Shown here: positions 1 to 9,674 of the stretch, piece by piece
How positions within the stretch are numbered: position 1 is the first letter of the stretch
Layout of the letters: each line of letters begins with the position of its first letter
Source: Acidobacteriaceae bacterium
Lineage (GTDB): Bacteria > Acidobacteriota > Terriglobia > Terriglobales > Acidobacteriaceae
DNA length: 64,000 bases
Assembly: GCA_003134995.1 (NCBI GenBank)
Contig: PLDC01000019.1
Coordinates: 592,517 to 656,516, forward strand
Reading direction: 5' to 3'
Program-made: the position numbers and the translations under genes
The notes under the pieces: generated by a model
The model's database searches: none
Told to the model about the DNA's origin: nothing
What the model saw: only the letters and a program-made list of their open reading frames with translations

Positions 1-1
1 C

Positions 2-706
2 GTAAGCGAAGAAGAGTTCAAGCAGCGGGTGGCGAATGAGACGAGCGCGGCCCAGAGCAACTGCGACTTTCTCGAGTCGGTCGGCTTCAACGTGATTACC
101 GGCGAGAACGACGCGAAGAGCCGGATGGCCGACATCGAGAAATACACAGCCGCATTCCCGAATTCGAAGTTTCAGGATCAAGTCGCGAGCTACGCCATGT
201 ATTCCCTTGGTCAGTTGAACGACCAGACACGGCTAGTGGCTTATGGCGAGAAGACGCTGGCGGCGAATCCCAACTCGCTGGCAGCGCTGTTGTTACTTGC
301 GAACTTCTACGGGGACGACACCAAGCCGGGCAGCGCCGGCAAGGCGATCTCTTATGCGCAGAAGGCGATTGAAGTGGCGAAGCCGGACGCGCCCGACGCG
401 GATAAATCGAGCAAGCTTTCCGGCGGAGTCGCGCACACCATTGTGGGTTATACCTATGCTTTCAAGCAGGACAAGACCTCGGCGGCGATTCCGGAACTGA
501 AGACGGCGGCTGCGTTGCTCAAAGGACAAGACGATCAGCAGTACGCGCGGGCGCTCTATGGACTGGGGTATGCATACGGCAAGTTGAATAAGCTGACAGA
601 GGCCCGCGACGTGCTAACCGAAGCCGTGAAGATTTCGAGTCCCTGGCAGAAGGTTTCGCAAGATTTGCTTGCCAAAGTGAATGCGGCGCGAGCGAAAGGG
701 AAGTGA
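2..706 (+). CDS. TPR-repeat protein, 5' end cut by window
   Basis: The reading frame is open to the left edge, so the gene starts outside the window; a GTG at 29 is only an internal candidate. About 235 residues are visible. Helical repeats of tetratricopeptide type occur across the middle (for example the stretches around YGEKTLAANPNSLAALLLLA and YARALYGLGYAYGKLNKLTE), so a scaffold or protein-interaction role is likely. The C-terminus is basic. The gene converges with the next one, 7 bp away on the other strand. No catalytic motif is visible and the exact role is unknown. Confidence 0.75.
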   Translation, partial: VSEEEFKQRVANETSAAQSNCDFLESVGFNVITGENDAKSRMADIEKYTAAFPNSKFQDQVASYAMYSLGQLNDQTRLVAYGEKTLAANPNSLAALLLLANFYGDDTKPGSAGKAISYAQKAIEVAKPDAPDADKSSKLSGGVAHTIVGYTYAFKQDKTSAAIPELKTAAALLKGQDDQQYARALYGLGYAYGKLNKLTEARDVLTEAVKISSPWQKVSQDLLAKVNAARAKGK

Positions 707-713
707 GGAGCGA

Positions 714-1349
714 TTACGGCTTCACCAAGTCTTCGGATAGCAAGTGCGCCTTCATGGCGAGATTGTGGGCGCGGTCGAGGTCTCCGTCGGCAGCGGCTGA
801 CTTTGACTGCTCCATATACTGCTTGATCTGGCTTACCATTTCTTGTTGGCTGGAGTTGAGCTGGAGTCCGGCAATTTTTTTCAGATTTTCTTCGGTTGCG
901 GATGTAAGTTGGCCGGTGGAGCGTTCGTGCATGGCTTGATCGGCCGGCGTGCCGTTAGAAAATTGGACGGGTGGTTCGGCCGATCCGCCGTTGCGGACAA
1001 CTTTTTTGGGAGGCGGACAGGGCGTTGAGGAAGCAGCAGTGTTTTCTGCGGCCGTTGGCGAAGATGCGGACGCGGAGCAGTTTGGCGTAGTCGGTTTCTT
1101 TCGATGATGAGGTTTCGGAGCGGGTTTGGGTGGATTGGCAGAATCCTGTGCCGGCTGCGTGGTAGTGGTTGGAGTTTGCGCGGGTGGCGCCTGCGATGAG
1201 CCTGCCTGGCTCATAAGACAGACGGCGAGGAGTGCGGCCAGAGTCATTTTCGATATCCGTGGTGCGCGGCGAAACTGCTGGAATTTTACGCTTCGCAAGG
1301 CCGCAGCAGAAGAGGATCGCAGCAGAAATTGGGTTAGAGCAGAAATCAA
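714..1349 (-). CDS. Hypothetical secreted/periplasmic protein, last gene of a two-component operon
   Basis: The ATG at 1349 overlaps the stop of the upstream histidine kinase by 4 bp (ATGA), suggesting translational coupling. A second candidate start at 1247 (MTLAALLAVCLMSQAGSSQ) would give a clean N-terminal signal sequence, so the mature start is uncertain. After the hydrophobic segment comes a Pro/Thr/Ala-rich low-complexity stretch, then a conserved-looking helical C-terminal third (roughly residues 130-211) with many Gln/Lys/Glu. It resembles uncharacterised acidobacterial helical proteins. I do not recognise a function; the neighbourhood suggests an envelope protein linked to the kinase. 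Confidence 0.6.
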   Translation of the reverse strand: MISALTQFLLRSSSAAALRSVKFQQFRRAPRISKMTLAALLAVCLMSQAGSSQAPPAQTPTTTTQPAQDSANPPKPAPKPHHRKKPTTPNCSASASSPTAAENTAASSTPCPPPKKVVRNGGSAEPPVQFSNGTPADQAMHERSTGQLTSATEENLKKIAGLQLNSSQQEMVSQIKQYMEQSKSAAADGDLDRAHNLAMKAHLLSEDLVKP

Positions 1350-3238
1350 GATCCGGGTTCTGACATTGCCGGTTCGACGCGGGATTCGAGCCTATGCTCT
1401 AGGGTCAAACCTGAAACGGCCAGGGGCAGCCGAAAGCGGAATGTTGTGCCCACGCCTTCCTTTGATTCGAATTCCACCGAGCCGTAGTGCCACTGCAGGA
1501 TTTGGTAAGTCTGCGCCAAGCCGATTCCGTTTCCGTCTTTGCGCGTGGTGAAGTAAAGCTCAAAAATCTTATCCTGCACATCCTGAGCAATTCCCACGCC
1601 TTGATCGGAAACTTCTGCGATCACCGCATCTCCCTCGCGGTGCGCGGAGATCGTCAGCAGGCCGCCATTAGGCATGGCCAAAATTCCATTGAGCACTACG
1701 TTGAGAAGAGCCTGCTTTATGAAGTCCAGGTCTGCTTTGATAGGGAGTGCATCGTCGGGGAACTCGCGCTTGATGGTTACGCCATGCTGCTCGGCGTCCG
1801 GAGCGGCAAGCAGCGACACATCTTCTAGCACGCGGCGAAAGTCCACTTCCTCAAGACGAAGTTCGCGGGCGCGCATGAAGTCGACCAGGGTCTGCACCAC
1901 GCGATCGAGGCGATGAATCTCGCTGCCGATGATGTCCATGTGGCGGCGCGTGTCGGGGTCCAGCTGCGACAGCTTGTTCTGCAAGAGCTGCAAGTGGAGC
2001 ACGATCGCGTTGATAGGATTTTTTACTTCGTGAGCAACGCCGCCAGTCACCCGACCGCTGGCAGAGAGTCGGCGTGACATTTCGATTTCGTCTCCGATGC
2101 GGCGGACGGACTCGGCATCGCGCATGATCAGGAGAGCGCCGATCTGAGTGCTCTGCTCCTGCACAAAATCCAAGGAGACCTGGACGCGGCGCCCAGCCGC
2201 GGCAACTGATTCGCGTTGCAGGAGCGGACGCTTGTGCTCGAAGGCGTCGATCACCAGCGTACCCAGCGAAGAATCACGGAAAAAGATTTCGCGCGCCGTT
2301 CTCCCCAGCAGTTCGGAGCGCGGCCTGCCGAGGAATCGTTCAACGGGCGCGCTCACTAGAACTACGCGAGAGTCGCGCGTGAACAGCATCAAGCCATCCT
2401 GCAACTTCGACATGAGCTGGTCCACGTTGTCTTTCAACGCAGAGAAAATCTCGCGACTGTCGCGCATCTGCCGGCCCAGGTTGGCAATCTTCAGCGTGAC
2501 CAGCCCGAGCTCGTCGTATTCCGATTCGTCTCCGGAGAGTTCCTCGGTCGAGCCTTCGCTGACGCTATCCAGATTTCGGCTGATCGCTTTGAGTGGTCCG
2601 AGTGCGACGTTCGACACTCCGGCAGCGAGAAGTAGAGACGCAAATATCGATGCGATTGAGAAATAGAGAGCGTGCATCAGGCGCGGCGTGATTTCACTCT
2701 TGAGGAAGACAGTCGAAACGCCGGTGTGGATGGTGCCAAAAGGCGCTCCGTTGAGTTGCAGCGGGAAGCTCACGTCGTAAACGGTCGCAGGACGGTATAC
2801 CAGGCGAAATTGATCCAAGGTGCGAGCGCGCGTGACCGCGTAAAAATCCGGCCGTGCGGCAATCTGCTTGCCGACCATTTGGGGATTGGTGTGGAGGAGT
2901 GCTTTGCCGTTGGCGTCGACGACCGAAGCATCGTAGATGAAAGGCCAGAGCGCGACCTCGGATTCCAAATTGTTTAAAAGATTGGTATCCATCGGCAGGT
3001 ATTCGGCCAGCGCGCGGCGCACCGCGACCGGGTCATCGGTATCGACGGGCGTGCTGCTTAAATCTGGCAGATCATTTTCGGCGAAGTAGGCCAGTTGCTG
3101 TGTCAGTCGGCTGGCGCTCTCGTAGGCACTCGTGATGCGCTGACGAAGAATCTGCGTGATGTACAGATAGGAGAACGCAGTCACCATCACGGTCACCATG
3201 AAGGTGATGCCAGTCACGATGATGGCTTTGCGTCGCAT
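1346..3238 (-). CDS. Membrane sensor histidine kinase (Cache-like/HAMP/PAS/HisKA/HATPase)
   Basis: 630 residues. TM1 at about residues 7-29, an extracytoplasmic Cache-like sensor domain to about 190, TM2 at about 192-212, then HAMP, a PAS domain, HisKA with the phospho-acceptor in GGVAHEVKNP (about residue 400), and a C-terminal HATPase with the N box (QALLNVVLNG), G1 (DQGVGIA) and G2 (GNGIGLA). It lies directly downstream of an NtrC-type regulator on the same strand (94 bp gap holding a G-rich inverted repeat) and probably phosphorylates it. The signal is unknown. Confidence 0.9.
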   Translation of the reverse strand: MRRKAIIVTGITFMVTVMVTAFSYLYITQILRQRITSAYESASRLTQQLAYFAENDLPDLSSTPVDTDDPVAVRRALAEYLPMDTNLLNNLESEVALWPFIYDASVVDANGKALLHTNPQMVGKQIAARPDFYAVTRARTLDQFRLVYRPATVYDVSFPLQLNGAPFGTIHTGVSTVFLKSEITPRLMHALYFSIASIFASLLLAAGVSNVALGPLKAISRNLDSVSEGSTEELSGDESEYDELGLVTLKIANLGRQMRDSREIFSALKDNVDQLMSKLQDGLMLFTRDSRVVLVSAPVERFLGRPRSELLGRTAREIFFRDSSLGTLVIDAFEHKRPLLQRESVAAAGRRVQVSLDFVQEQSTQIGALLIMRDAESVRRIGDEIEMSRRLSASGRVTGGVAHEVKNPINAIVLHLQLLQNKLSQLDPDTRRHMDIIGSEIHRLDRVVQTLVDFMRARELRLEEVDFRRVLEDVSLLAAPDAEQHGVTIKREFPDDALPIKADLDFIKQALLNVVLNGILAMPNGGLLTISAHREGDAVIAEVSDQGVGIAQDVQDKIFELYFTTRKDGNGIGLAQTYQILQWHYGSVEFESKEGVGTTFRFRLPLAVSGLTLEHRLESRVEPAMSEPGS

Positions 3239-3248
3239 GGGAGAAGCA

Positions 3249-3330
3249 GGGTGCAGGGCTCAGGGCTTAGGGATTAGGGGCACGTGATTACAGCGTCTCC
3301 GATCCCTATCCCCTGGGCCCTAATCCCTAT
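3249..3330. repeat. Intergenic inverted repeat of AGGG(A/C)TTAGGG words
   Basis: The left arm is made of repeated AGGGCTCAGGG/TTAGGGATTAGGGG words; the right arm reads as its complement (GATCCCTATCCCCTGGGCCC, then TAATCCCTA). Together they form an imperfect long hairpin between the regulator and kinase genes. A repeat of the same family lies at 32392-32472 between another gene pair. Confidence 0.75.
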
Positions 3331-3332
3331 TT

Positions 3333-4733
3333 TCAAATCTCCTCTTTCTCGGGCGCTGCGTCCGGGGCGCTGCTGCCGTATTCTTTCAGTTTATTATGCA
3401 AGGTCTTCAGGCTGATGCCGAGGATTTCCGCGGCTTTTGTTTTGTTATTGCTGGTAGATTCCAGCGTCTTGAGGATCAGCATTTTTTCCGCCTCGCCGAC
3501 CGTGGTTCCCACGCCCAGACGCACCGCGTCAGGATCATTGGCGGACGTGCGCACAGGCGCGTGGCCGAATCCGGGAGGAAGATGCTTGGTCTCGATCATG
3601 CCGCTGTCGCAAACAATTACGGCGCGTTCAATGGTATTGCGCAGCTCGCGAACGTTTCCCGGCCAGGAATAATTGTTGAATAGATTCAGCACGGCTTCGC
3701 TTACTGCGGCAACTTTACGCGAGTGCTTCGCGCTCATCTCCGATAACAAAAGATCTACTAGATCGGCGATGTCTTCCTTATGTTCGCGCAGCGGAGGCAT
3801 GTGAATGTTGAAGACATTGAGCCGGTAATAGAGATCGTTGCGCAACTCACCGGCGGCGACAGCGTCGTCCGGAACTTTGTTGGTGGCGGCGAGCACACGC
3901 ACGTCGACTGCGGTTTCCACTTTGCTTCCCAGGCGGCGCAGCTTGTGATCTTCGAGCACACGCAACAATTTTGCCTGCGTTCCCACGGGCATCTCGCCAA
4001 TTTCGTCGAGCAGGATCGTGCCGCCTTCGGCCAACTCGAAGCAGCCGGTGCGCCGTTCCAGCGCTCCGGTGAAGGCGCCTTTTTCGTGGCCGAAGATCTC
4101 GCTTTCGATCAGCGTTTCGGGAATGGCTGCGCAGTTGATGGCGACGAAAGGCCGGTCGCGGCGCGGACTCAGTTGATGAATAGTGCGGGCGACGAGTTCC
4201 TTGCCAGTGCCGCTGGCTCCGGTAATCAGCACGGACGCGGTGCTGGGCGCAACCAGTTCGATGAGGCGAAAAATCTCCTGCATCTTGCGCGATGCTCCCT
4301 TGAGCTGGCCGAGCGAACTGGAATCCCGCATCTTGCGGCGTGCGCTCTCCAGTTCGGAGCGCGTTCCCACCAGCGCGGCTGCGTTTTGCAGCATGGTGCG
4401 CAACCGGCTGGTGTCGATGGGTTTCGTAATGTAGTCGTAAGCCCCCATCCGCATGGCCTGTACCGCGCTGTCGATGGTGCCTTGCGCGGTCACCATGATG
4501 ACTGCCATGGCTTGTGACTGCTCGCCCAGCCGTTCGAGCAGTTCGAGTCCTCCCATGCGGGGCATCTTGAGGTCGCTAACGACAATGGAGGGAGTCCATT
4601 GCGCCGCTTTCTCCAATCCCTCCACTCCGTCGCGGGCGGTTTCTGCCCGGTAGCCCCACGAGGAAACTAACTCGGCAAGGCCCGTGCGCTCGTTCTCTTC
4701 GTCCTCAACGATCAGTACTTTTTCGTGGCTCAT
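3333..4733 (-). CDS. NtrC-family sigma-54-dependent response regulator
   Basis: About 466 residues from the ATG at 4733, which places the receiver domain (HEKVLIVEDEENERTGL) at the N-terminus; an upstream ATG at 4805 would only add an unrelated tail. The receiver phosphorylation site is in VVSDLKMPRMGG. The central AAA+ domain shows Walker A GASGTGKE, the sigma-54 contact loop GAFTGA and Walker B GGTILLDEIGE. The C-terminal Fis-type helix-turn-helix has KTKAAEILGISLKTLHNKL. It activates RNA polymerase carrying RpoN and is probably controlled by the downstream kinase. Target promoters are not identified here. Confidence 0.92.
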   Translation of the reverse strand: MSHEKVLIVEDEENERTGLAELVSSWGYRAETARDGVEGLEKAAQWTPSIVVSDLKMPRMGGLELLERLGEQSQAMAVIMVTAQGTIDSAVQAMRMGAYDYITKPIDTSRLRTMLQNAAALVGTRSELESARRKMRDSSSLGQLKGASRKMQEIFRLIELVAPSTASVLITGASGTGKELVARTIHQLSPRRDRPFVAINCAAIPETLIESEIFGHEKGAFTGALERRTGCFELAEGGTILLDEIGEMPVGTQAKLLRVLEDHKLRRLGSKVETAVDVRVLAATNKVPDDAVAAGELRNDLYYRLNVFNIHMPPLREHKEDIADLVDLLLSEMSAKHSRKVAAVSEAVLNLFNNYSWPGNVRELRNTIERAVIVCDSGMIETKHLPPGFGHAPVRTSANDPDAVRLGVGTTVGEAEKMLILKTLESTSNNKTKAAEILGISLKTLHNKLKEYGSSAPDAAPEKEEI

Positions 4734-5103
4734 CCCTGGGTTCGTGGCCTGCTTCAATGGCTTTCTTCCAACCTGCGGTTCCTTAAAAACCGAGACTACA
4801 ACCATACGCGGCCAGCTTCATTCGGAGCAAGGTCTTGCAGCTATCGGCGACTCTTTGCGCTCAGCCAGCGCACCGGAGAAGCTCAGCCCTGTTATTGTAA
4901 TGTCAAATTGAGACGAGGCAAATGTGGGGGACCCGTTGTCAGATTATGCAATTTTTTTAAATCCTGCTTTCGCTTTAAGATTGCGGTGAGTTAGAATTGC
5001 GAGTTCCCAAAATGGAGTCCAGTTTAAGCTTCTAACACTGCGGTAGGTTTTTTAGCGTGGCCAGGCGCACCAAGGCGCTGCGCGCAAATCATTGGAGGAC
5101 GGA
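4734..5103. other. Intergenic region between divergent genes
   Basis: 370 bp separating the minus-strand regulator operon from the plus-strand OmpA-like gene. It is AT-richer than its surroundings with a T-run near 4955. It must hold both promoters, but I see no convincing -35/-10 pair or sigma-54 (GG-N10-GC) element and no credible gene. Confidence 0.4.
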
Positions 5104-6735
5104 ATGTCACTTTGTTCTAAACTGCGAAAGGGCCAGGTAGCAGTCGGCCTATTGATCGCTTTGGCAGTGTCCCTTTTATCGAGTCCAGCATTGGCGCAAA
5201 GCGACGCGAATCCCAAGTGGGACTTGTTCCTCGGGTATCAGTGGTTGCATCCAGGTGGCAGTGTTCCCACTGCCGGTGGAGACCCGACCGCCCCAACCCC
5301 ATTTGAAGTGCCGGATATGCCCAAGGGCGGCGGTGCCGCCGTTACTTATAATTTTGATCGGCATTGGGGTGGGGAATTCGATTGGGGCACGAATGCCGGT
5401 GGCAACAGCAGCATGCCAGATGCGCACGAGACCACCTTTTCGGTTGGACCGCGCTTCATGGCGCGCACCGACGATGCGAATTTCTTCCTGCATGGGATGC
5501 TGAGCCTGAATCGCTTGAGCGTCAATGGCTTGAATGGAAGTAATGGGATTGGAGCGATCCTCGGCGGCGGCATGGACCTGCCCATCCGCAAATGGTTGGC
5601 ATTCCGCCTGTTTGAAGCGGACTACGTGTGGGCTCGGCACAACTATGCCGATTATGCGTCGGAAGAATTTGCAGATCTACGGCGTCCGTCATTCGAAGGC
5701 GTTCGTCTGCGCACCGGCCTTGTGTTCAGCTGGGGTGGTGCGGTGCCTCTGACGCCGACCGCCGCTTGCACAGTGCAGCCCACAGAAGTGATGGCGGGTG
5801 AGCCGATTACCGCGACTGTCGCCGTTACTAATTTCAATCCCAAGCATACTGTGACGTATGCTTGGACTGGCAATGGCGGCCAGGTCACCGGGAAAGATAC
5901 AACCGCGCAGATCGATACCAACGGCGTGGCGCCCGGCAGCTACACGGTCACCGCTCATGTGACCGATGCCAAAGAGAAGAAGTTCAACGAGGCGAGCTGC
6001 ACGGCTAATTTTACTGTGAAGCCGCTGCCGCCGAAGAACCCACCCTCCATCTCCATTTCTGCCAACCCCACCAGCTTGCAAGGTGGTGGAACGGTTAGCT
6101 TGTCGGCGAATTGCACCAGCCCTGATGGTGTTCCAGTTACCGTCGGCGCTTGGACCGCGAGCAGCGGCAGCGTTTCCGGCAACGGCAACTCGGCTACGCT
6201 GAATACTGGTGGCGCATCACCGGGTACGATCACGGTCGGCGCTACTTGTACTGATTCGCGTGGGCTGGCCACACCAGGCTCGACGCAGGTGACGATAGAG
6301 AATCCTCCGCCACCGCCGCCGAAGGCTTCCAAACTTAGCCAGTGCGACTTCCCGAATAAGATGAAGCCCTGGCGCGTCGATAACACCTGCAAGGCCATCT
6401 TGGATGACGTAGCCAAGAACCTGCAGCAGAACCCCGACGGCAAGCTGGTAATCGTCGGAAACGCAGACCCCGGTGAGAAACGCAAGAATCTGGCGGCAGA
6501 ACGTGCCGTCAATTCCAAGTTCTATCTGACCGAGGGCGAAGCGCAGCAGCACATCGACCCGAGCCGCATCGAAGTGCGCACCGGCAGCGGTGGCACGATG
6601 ACAGCTGAGTACTGGATCGTGCCTCCGGGCGCGACCTTCGATTCGACTGGCACCGAGTCTGTGGACGAATCCAAAGTAAAGAATGTTCCGGATCATCCTA
6701 AGCCGATGGCCAAGAAGAAAAAGAAGGCGATGTAA
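5104..6735 (+). CDS. OmpA-like outer-membrane beta-barrel protein with Ig-like repeats
   Basis: The ATG at 5104 is chosen because GGAGG at 5094-5098 is a strong ribosome site 5 bp upstream. A signal peptide of about 32 residues ends in ALA-QS. Residues about 35-215 look like an 8-stranded OmpA-type barrel (alternating aromatic/polar strands). Two Ig/PKD-like repeats follow (starting CTVQPTEVMAGEPITATV and SISANPTSLQGGGTVSLSAN), then a Pro-rich linker and a C-terminal OmpA-like domain (NADPGEKRKNLAAERAVNSK). The last residues are Lys-rich. Likely an envelope structural or adhesion protein. A strong terminator follows. Confidence 0.85.
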   Translation: MSLCSKLRKGQVAVGLLIALAVSLLSSPALAQSDANPKWDLFLGYQWLHPGGSVPTAGGDPTAPTPFEVPDMPKGGGAAVTYNFDRHWGGEFDWGTNAGGNSSMPDAHETTFSVGPRFMARTDDANFFLHGMLSLNRLSVNGLNGSNGIGAILGGGMDLPIRKWLAFRLFEADYVWARHNYADYASEEFADLRRPSFEGVRLRTGLVFSWGGAVPLTPTAACTVQPTEVMAGEPITATVAVTNFNPKHTVTYAWTGNGGQVTGKDTTAQIDTNGVAPGSYTVTAHVTDAKEKKFNEASCTANFTVKPLPPKNPPSISISANPTSLQGGGTVSLSANCTSPDGVPVTVGAWTASSGSVSGNGNSATLNTGGASPGTITVGATCTDSRGLATPGSTQVTIENPPPPPPKASKLSQCDFPNKMKPWRVDNTCKAILDDVAKNLQQNPDGKLVIVGNADPGEKRKNLAAERAVNSKFYLTEGEAQQHIDPSRIEVRTGSGGTMTAEYWIVPPGATFDSTGTESVDESKVKNVPDHPKPMAKKKKKAM

Positions 6736-6756
6736 CCTTGGGTAGCTAGGTCAAAA

Positions 6757-6790
6757 GGGCCGGTCGGCGATGTCGACCGGCTCGTTTTTT
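6757..6790 (+). terminator. Rho-independent terminator
   Basis: Perfect 8-bp stem GCCGGTCG/CGACCGGC with a 7-nt loop, followed by TCGTTTTTT, 22 bp after the OmpA-like gene stop. Confidence 0.9.
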
Positions 6791-6879
6791 GGAATGTCCT
6801 TCAGTAACCTTGTTGGGGACGGGCTGCCCTGTCAGGCTGGATGCGCATCCAACTCTTTCCCGTAGGGGACGAAACTGCT

Positions 6880-8862
6880 ATGAAATCGACTTGGCTTAAG
6901 CTGCTGGCGATGTTGATGTTCGCTTCCGTATATGCCCTTGGCGTGGGCCGCCAATGGGCCGTTCTGGGGCCGGATGGGGGCGATGTTCGCAGCCTGGCCT
7001 ACGATCCGCAGGATCCCAATCGCGTTTTCCTGGGCACGAGCACAGGCGTGATTTTCGTCTCTGAAGATGGCGGACACAACTGGTTGCGGTTTGCCAAGCT
7101 GGGCAGTGGCGACGACTACGTGCTCGATCACATCGCCATCGATCCGCAGACCTCCAAGACAATGTTTGTTTCGGCTTGGAGCGTTCAGGACCAAAGTGCG
7201 GGCGACATTTTCCGCACCCACGACGGCGGCAAAGACTGGGAAGCTCTACCGGCCATGCACGGCAAGTCAGTGCGCGCCATGGCGATTGCCGCTTCCGACC
7301 CCAAGACCGTTGTGGCAGGCGCGCTGGATGGTGTTTACCGCAGCCGCGACGGCGGGAAAAATTGGGAACATATTTCTGATGCGGGCGTTAAGAATATCGA
7401 GTCGCTCGCAGTCGACCCAAAAAATCCCAATGTGATTTACGCGGGGACCTGGCACCTGGCGTGGAAAACCGCCGACGGAGGCGCCAACTGGCAGCACATC
7501 AACAAAGGCATGATCGACGACTCCGACGTATTCTCCATCATTGTGAGTTCGGCGGATTCTTCGGAAGTCTTTGCCAGCGCCTGTTCGGGCATTTACAAGA
7601 GCACCAGCGCCGGTGATCAGTTTCAGAAGATTCAGGGCATTCCGTTTACAGCGCGCCGCACGCGCGTGTTGAAGCAGGACCCCAGCAACCCGGCCGTCGT
7701 CTATGCCGGAACGACTGAGGGTCTGTGGAAGAGCGTTGATGAGGGCAAGAATTGGAAGAGGGTGAGCAATCCTGAAGTTGTGGTAAATGATGTGCTCATC
7801 GATCCGCGTAACTCACAACGCGTGCTGCTTGCTACCGATCGCAGCGGCGTACTGGCCAGCGACGATGCCACCGCAACATTTACCAGCTCCAACCACGGAT
7901 ATAGCCACCGTTACGTCAGCGCCATCTTGGCCGACAACAAAGAACCCAACACGCTTTACATTGGCCTTGTGAACGACCGCGAGTTCGGCGGCGTGTTCTA
8001 CAGTCATGACGGCGGACAGAACTGGAAGCAGAAGAGCATGGGCCTCGACGGCCGCGATGTCTTCACGCTGAAGCAAGCGAGCAACGGAACGCTGGTGGTC
8101 GGCACTAATCACGGCATGTTTGAACTGCCTTCGGGCACAACGATGTGGCATCCCATCAACGATCTTGTGATCGAAAAAACAGTCACGAAAACCGTGAAGT
8201 TGAAGAGTGGCAAAACCAAGACCGTGAACTCTATATCGAGCACGCACTCGGTTCTTCAAGGCCGCGTGAGCGACACTTATCTTGGATCCACTCGTTGGTA
8301 CGCGGCGACTTCCGTGGGACTCTTCACCAGCAAGGATCAGGGCAAGACTTGGACGGGCGGCGCCATCGCTGGTCAACAGGACGTAGTCTCGGTGCAGGCT
8401 CAGGACGGCCTTCTGGTCGCAGCCACGCGGTCGAGCGTGCTGATTTCGGAAGATGCCGGAGCAGCGTGGCATTTGGCGGCGCTCGCCACCTATCCAGTAA
8501 ATGTTCGCAGCGTAACGGTTTCGCCCGATGGCCAAATTTTCGCAGCCACGCATGAAGGAGCCTTCCACAGCGGAGATTCCGGCCAGAGCTGGAATCACAT
8601 GGTGGCGGGATTGCCCGACAAGGACATTACTTCGTTAACCTACGACGGCAGCCACAAACGCCTGCTCGCAACCAGCGGCCAGACTGGCGTTGTGTTCGAG
8701 AGCAACGATAACGGCAACACGTGGCAGCGCGGACCAGATTCTGGTTTCCCGCTGCGCCGCATCAGCGTAGTGCACGGACGCTACGTTGCGGCAACGCCAT
8801 TTGACGGTGTGATCGCCCAGCCGGAAGACGAAACGCAGAGCGCAAGCGGCGGCTCCCACTAG
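6880..8862 (+). CDS. Secreted BNR/sortilin-type beta-propeller repeat protein
   Basis: The start at 6880 (MKSTWLKLLAMLMFASVYALG) begins a signal peptide; GGGG lies 11 bp upstream. The rest is a chain of BNR/Asp-box repeats with the pattern S.DGG..W (SEDGGHNW, THDGGKDW, SRDGGKNW, TADGGANW, SHDGGQNW, SKDQGKTW, SNDNGNTW), typical of sialidase/Ycf48/sortilin-like propellers. At least ten copies suggest two propellers. No sialidase active-site arginine triad is obvious, so an exported binding or structural role is more likely than hydrolysis. A hairpin terminator follows. Confidence 0.85.
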   Translation: MKSTWLKLLAMLMFASVYALGVGRQWAVLGPDGGDVRSLAYDPQDPNRVFLGTSTGVIFVSEDGGHNWLRFAKLGSGDDYVLDHIAIDPQTSKTMFVSAWSVQDQSAGDIFRTHDGGKDWEALPAMHGKSVRAMAIAASDPKTVVAGALDGVYRSRDGGKNWEHISDAGVKNIESLAVDPKNPNVIYAGTWHLAWKTADGGANWQHINKGMIDDSDVFSIIVSSADSSEVFASACSGIYKSTSAGDQFQKIQGIPFTARRTRVLKQDPSNPAVVYAGTTEGLWKSVDEGKNWKRVSNPEVVVNDVLIDPRNSQRVLLATDRSGVLASDDATATFTSSNHGYSHRYVSAILADNKEPNTLYIGLVNDREFGGVFYSHDGGQNWKQKSMGLDGRDVFTLKQASNGTLVVGTNHGMFELPSGTTMWHPINDLVIEKTVTKTVKLKSGKTKTVNSISSTHSVLQGRVSDTYLGSTRWYAATSVGLFTSKDQGKTWTGGAIAGQQDVVSVQAQDGLLVAATRSSVLISEDAGAAWHLAALATYPVNVRSVTVSPDGQIFAATHEGAFHSGDSGQSWNHMVAGLPDKDITSLTYDGSHKRLLATSGQTGVVFESNDNGNTWQRGPDSGFPLRRISVVHGRYVAATPFDGVIAQPEDETQSASGGSH

Positions 8863-8888
8863 CTCGCGGTTTTCAAACCTAAAACTCT

Positions 8889-8921
8889 CGCGGAGAGCGG
8901 TGACGCTCTCCGCGATTTGTT
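8889..8921 (+). terminator. Terminator hairpin after BNR protein
   Basis: Perfect 10-bp stem CGCGGAGAGC/GCTCTCCGCG with a 6-nt loop, followed by a weak T-rich tail (ATTTGTT). It lies between convergent genes. Confidence 0.7.
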
Positions 8922-8964
8922 ATCGGGCGCCCGATGTTTCTAAGCGAACAGAAGGAAACAAGCG

Positions 8965-9492
8965 CTAGGTCAATTCGTGTTTCCACTCGCTTCTTGGGAG
9001 TTCGTACGACAGGATGACCCGACCGCTGCCGGGAATCTCTTCACGCTTCACGTATTGAAACCCGAACTTCTGCAGGATGCGCTCCGATGTCGAATTGCCC
9101 TTTTCCACGTCAGCCACAACTTTCAGCAGTCCAAGGCGGCCAAATGCAACGGCAATAAAAGCTTCGGCAGCTTCCGTGGCAAACCCGCGACGCCAATAGG
9201 GCCGGGCGAAATAATATCCGAGATGCGCTGACGTGCCGCCTTCGATTGCCCGTAAGCCGCAACAACCTATATATCTTTTTTCGTCCTTGAGAATCGTTGC
9301 CCATAGACCATAGGTTTCTGTAGGCTGCCCGAGATATTGATTCCGAAAACGATCGTGCGCTTTCTCCAAAGGCCAAGGCTGACCTCCCACATACCGCCGG
9401 ACTTCGGGGTCGGTGTGCATGGCAATGAAGTCGGCTTCATCCCCAGGCTCGTGCGGTCTGAAGAGCAGCCGCTGCGTCTCGAGAAAAATCAT
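8965..9492 (-). CDS. GNAT-family N-acetyltransferase (RimJ/RimL-like)
   Basis: About 175 residues from the ATG at 9492 (MIFLETQRLLFRPHEPGDEA); a TTG at 9516 in the same frame would add 8 residues. The acetyl-CoA binding core is visible around YYFARPYWRRGFATEAAEAF (an R/Q-x-x-G-x-A type loop) and the C-terminal ...RILQKFGFQYVKREEIPG is typical of RimJ/RimL-like enzymes that acetylate protein N-termini or small amines. It is a single gene facing the BNR gene convergently. The substrate is unknown. Confidence 0.85.
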   Translation of the reverse strand: MIFLETQRLLFRPHEPGDEADFIAMHTDPEVRRYVGGQPWPLEKAHDRFRNQYLGQPTETYGLWATILKDEKRYIGCCGLRAIEGGTSAHLGYYFARPYWRRGFATEAAEAFIAVAFGRLGLLKVVADVEKGNSTSERILQKFGFQYVKREEIPGSGRVILSYELPRSEWKHELT

Positions 9493-9674
9493 GGCTTGCA
9501 CTCTATCACTGCTCAAAACTCCCCGATCAGTCCCGTGCCGGTCGGGCAGCGATCAGGCAACTTCTACACGGAGGGTTTCCGATCTGTCCCCGCATCTCCT
9601 TGATTCCCTTATCCACGGATCTGGTACTCCATTTGCCACTACCCCAGACCAGAAAGCCGCGAGACCATCATGCG